A stretch of DNA of 64,000 bases from Stenotrophomonas hibiscicola ATCC 19867 (GTDB lineage Bacteria; Pseudomonadota; Gammaproteobacteria; Xanthomonadales; Xanthomonadaceae). The translations under genes were made by a program, and so were the position numbers. The stretch is taken from the NCBI RefSeq assembly GCF_000382065.1, contig NZ_KB907498.1, positions 874,714 through 938,713 of the forward strand, read 5' to 3'. Shown here piece by piece: positions 62,519-64,000 of this stretch (within the stretch, counting starts at the first letter, position 1; each line of letters opens with the position of its first letter). Under the pieces are notes generated by a model. It did not search any database, had not been told where the DNA came from, and saw only the letters and a list, made by a program, of their open reading frames with translations.

Positions 62519-63163
62519 TCAGAGGGCGCGGTGCTTGGCTTCGCCGAAGAACGGCGTGTGGTGGGCGCAGTCGTTCAGGCGCACCACTTCCAGGCTGTCC
62601 AGGTCGGCGCCTTCGAGCAGGTTGAGCGTGGTCGGTGCCTGGCGGAAGGTCCACAGCCGGGAAAGCGGCAGGCCCAGCACCTTGCACAGGATCACGCGGT
62701 TGACCGCATCGTGCGCAACCACCAGCAGGGTGTCGTGCTCGCCGAGGCCTTCGGTGGCGCGGGCCAGGCCACGCCAGCTGCGCTCCAGCACCAGGCGCAG
62801 CGATTCGCCGCCGGGCATCAACACCGTATCCGGCTCCTCGCGCCAGGCCTGCAGGCGCGACGGATCCTTCTCGTGGATCTCGCTGGCCAGCAACCCTTCC
62901 CATTCACCGTGGGCGATTTCCTGCAGCTCCGGCTCGGTCAGCAGCATGTCGGCGCGGGCGGCGCCAAGCGCCAGCTGCGCGGTCCGCTGCGCGCGCGACA
63001 GCGGCGAGGCGACGGCACGGGTGATGTCCACCGAGGCCAGGCGGGCACCCAGGGCCTGGGCCTGGGCTTCGCCGATCGGCGAAAGCGGGATGTCGATCTG
63101 GCCCTGGTAGCGGCCTTCGGCGTTCCACGGCGTTTCGCCGTGGCGGGCAAGCAGGATGCGCAT
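62519..63163 (-). CDS. Histidine phosphatase family protein
   Basis: The 214-aa phosphatase/mutase-fold enzyme has the phospho-histidine motif LLARHGETPWNAEGRYQGQID at the start, a second conserved R in SPLSRAQRT, E in EIAHGEWEGLL, and the catalytic His in LLVVAHDAVNRVIL. Members include cofactor-dependent phosphoglycerate mutase-like phosphatases and CobC; the short form points to a phosphatase. It is followed by folC after 35 bp. Substrate unknown. Confidence 0.92.
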   Translation of the reverse strand: MRILLARHGETPWNAEGRYQGQIDIPLSPIGEAQAQALGARLASVDITRAVASPLSRAQRTAQLALGAARADMLLTEPELQEIAHGEWEGLLASEIHEKDPSRLQAWREEPDTVLMPGGESLRLVLERSWRGLARATEGLGEHDTLLVVAHDAVNRVILCKVLGLPLSRLWTFRQAPTTLNLLEGADLDSLEVVRLNDCAHHTPFFGEAKHRAL

Positions 63164-63272
63164 GCGTGCAAGGGGTCCTGGGGGGAGGAGGTTTCCGCGT
63201 TTCGTTCACATCCTGTGAAGCACGCGGAACAGGGATGATACCTGTTCGGCGCACCGGGCCGGGCCGGGCATG

Positions 63273-63303
63273 AAAAAACCCCGCGACGTGGGTCGCGGGG
63301 TTT
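63273..63303 (-). terminator. Terminator of the S46 peptidase gene
   Basis: AAACCCCGCGAC-GTGG-GTCGCGGGGTTT is a 12-bp perfect stem with six As on the plus strand (a T-run on the minus strand), about 60 bp after the S46 stop. Confidence 0.9.
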
Positions 63304-63330
63304 CGGAATTCCCGGCCATCGGGTCGTGTT

Positions 63331-63353
63331 TGCCGGCCAGCGGCCGGCACTAC
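63331..63353 (-). repeat. SMAG element (TGCCGGCC class), inverted
   Basis: TGCCGGCC-AGC-GGCCGGCA ending in CTAC lies between the S46 stop and its terminator, i.e. inside the 3' UTR. Confidence 0.8.
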
Positions 63354-63363
63354 CGCAACCGGT

Positions 63364-64000
63364 TTATTTCGCCAGGTTCAGTTCCTTCAGCAGCTGCGGC
63401 GCCGGCGCCACTTCCTGCATGATCCACTGCATGTAGCGGCTGTCGACGGCGATCATGCGGGTCATCACCGGGTCGAACACCCAGTTGGAGCTGACCGATT
63501 CCCAGTTGCCATCGAAGGCCAGGCCGACCAGCTTGCCGTTGGCGTCCAGCACCGGCGAACCCGAGTTGCCGCCGGTGATGTCCAGGTTGGACAGGAAGTT
63601 CACCGGCACCGAACCGATGCGCTTGTCTTCCAGGCCGCCGTAACGCTTGGCCTTGACCGCATCGAGCAGCGCCTTCGGCGAATCGAACGGATCTTCACCG
63701 GTCTCCTTCGCCGCCACGCCTTCCAGGGTGGTGAACGGGGTGTACGTCACGCCGTCCTTGCCATAGCCCATGACGTTGCCGAAGGTGATGCGCAGCGACA
63801 GGTTGGCGTCCGGGTAGACAAACTCACCCTGGCTCTTCTTGTAGTCGGCCACGGCCTGCAGGTACAGCGGGCGCGCGGTCAGCGATTCGCCTTCGCGGAT
63901 CTTCTTCTGCTCTTCCTGCTTCAGCAGTGCCGGCATGACAGCCACGGCGTACTGGATGGCCGGATCGCTGCTGGCTTCAAACGCGGCACGGTCGGCCTTG
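63364..64000 (-). CDS. S46-family dipeptidyl peptidase (DPP7-like), C-terminal part
   Basis: The serine dipeptidyl peptidases of family S46 remove dipeptides from the N-terminus of peptides in the periplasm and feed amino-acid growth. Only the last 212 codons are in the window; the start lies beyond the right edge. The catalytic serine motif is TGGNSGSPVLDANGKLVG. Counting 18 residues on from the catalytic Ser gives Gly (AFDGNWE), the position equivalent to Gly673 of DPP7; DPP11 has Arg there. So this copy should prefer hydrophobic rather than acidic P1 residues (inference). C-terminal residues are KELNLAK. Confidence 0.9.
   Translation of the reverse strand, partial: KADRAAFEASSDPAIQYAVAVMPALLKQEEQKKIREGESLTARPLYLQAVADYKKSQGEFVYPDANLSLRITFGNVMGYGKDGVTYTPFTTLEGVAAKETGEDPFDSPKALLDAVKAKRYGGLEDKRIGSVPVNFLSNLDITGGNSGSPVLDANGKLVGLAFDGNWESVSSNWVFDPVMTRMIAVDSRYMQWIMQEVAPAPQLLKELNLAK

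Noticed and set aside
61212-62903. Long form of folC starting at 62903
   Set aside because: The extra 140 codons overlap the histidine phosphatase gene out of frame; the conserved start is GTG at 62483.

Overview
The window is GC-rich chromosomal DNA from a gammaproteobacterium of the Xanthomonadaceae/Lysobacteraceae, most likely the Stenotrophomonas maltophilia complex. The support is: (i) many short palindromes that begin with GTAG and carry a stem such as ATCCACGC/GCGTGGAT or TGCCGGCC/GGCCGGCA, which match the SMAG repetitive elements of S. maltophilia; (ii) family-typical gene orders such as tig-clpP-clpX-lon-hupB, phoB-phoR-ppk-ppx and folC-dedD-cvpA-purF; (iii) an S46 dipeptidyl peptidase and large paired TonB-dependent receptors. 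Nearly all of it is core genome. No insertion sequence, prophage, integrase, CRISPR array or toxin-antitoxin pair was seen.

Layout. 1-10766 (minus): most of one giant autotransporter adhesin, at least 3588 codons, whose barrel end runs off the left edge. 11125-11848: SugE/Gdx exporter behind a probable guanidine-II riboswitch, then the SRP RNA. 11919-15311: DUF4440, MBL hydrolase and Kdo kinase as an overlapping minus operon, divergent from a GT9 glycosyltransferase, then DUF6165. 15312-20696: tRNA-Ser, a PP2C phosphatase, dnaQ-rnhA-methyltransferase divergent from gloB-mltD. 20720-30013 (minus): the protein quality-control block ppiD, four tRNA-Asp, tRNA-Val, hupB, lon, clpX, clpP, tig. 30202-31905: tRNA-Leu, a small lipoprotein, then tRNA-Lys x2, His, Arg, Pro. 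32087-36838: YccA-like membrane protein, LysR regulator, exported isochorismatase-like hydrolase, NAD-type isocitrate dehydrogenase with a heavily structured leader, AhpD-like protein and glutaredoxin. 36927-44661 (plus): BepA-like metalloprotease, then the phosphate regulon core phoB-phoR-ppk-ppx with a Pho box before phoB. 44966-51196: two tandem paralogous TonB-dependent receptors. 51343-53820: GT4 glycosyltransferase, PAP2 phosphatase, lpxH. 53908-56844: a secreted metzincin-type protease divergent from an orphan DUF2235 (Tle1-like) lipase. 56931-63163 (minus): DUF455, purF, cvpA, dedD (two SPOR domains), folC, a histidine phosphatase. 63364-64000: C-terminal part of an S46 peptidase, cut by the right edge.

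How genes work together. The central block gives folding and proteolysis of cytosolic and periplasmic proteins (trigger factor, ClpXP, Lon, PpiD; BepA further right). phoB/phoR senses phosphate, while ppk and ppx make and break polyphosphate. kdkA, the GT9 enzyme, lpxH and possibly DUF6165 serve lipopolysaccharide assembly. Envelope-exposed products (autotransporter, two receptors, protease, S46 peptidase) make up the interaction surface.

The observations most worth checking are the exact 207-bp repeat array inside the autotransporter, the hupB-tRNA transcription unit, the heat-shock-like promoter that shares DNA with the clpX terminator before lon, the mutually exclusive hairpins upstream of idh, the near-identical 3' ends of the two receptors, and the orphan Tle1-like lipase. 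No clearly new multi-gene system was found.
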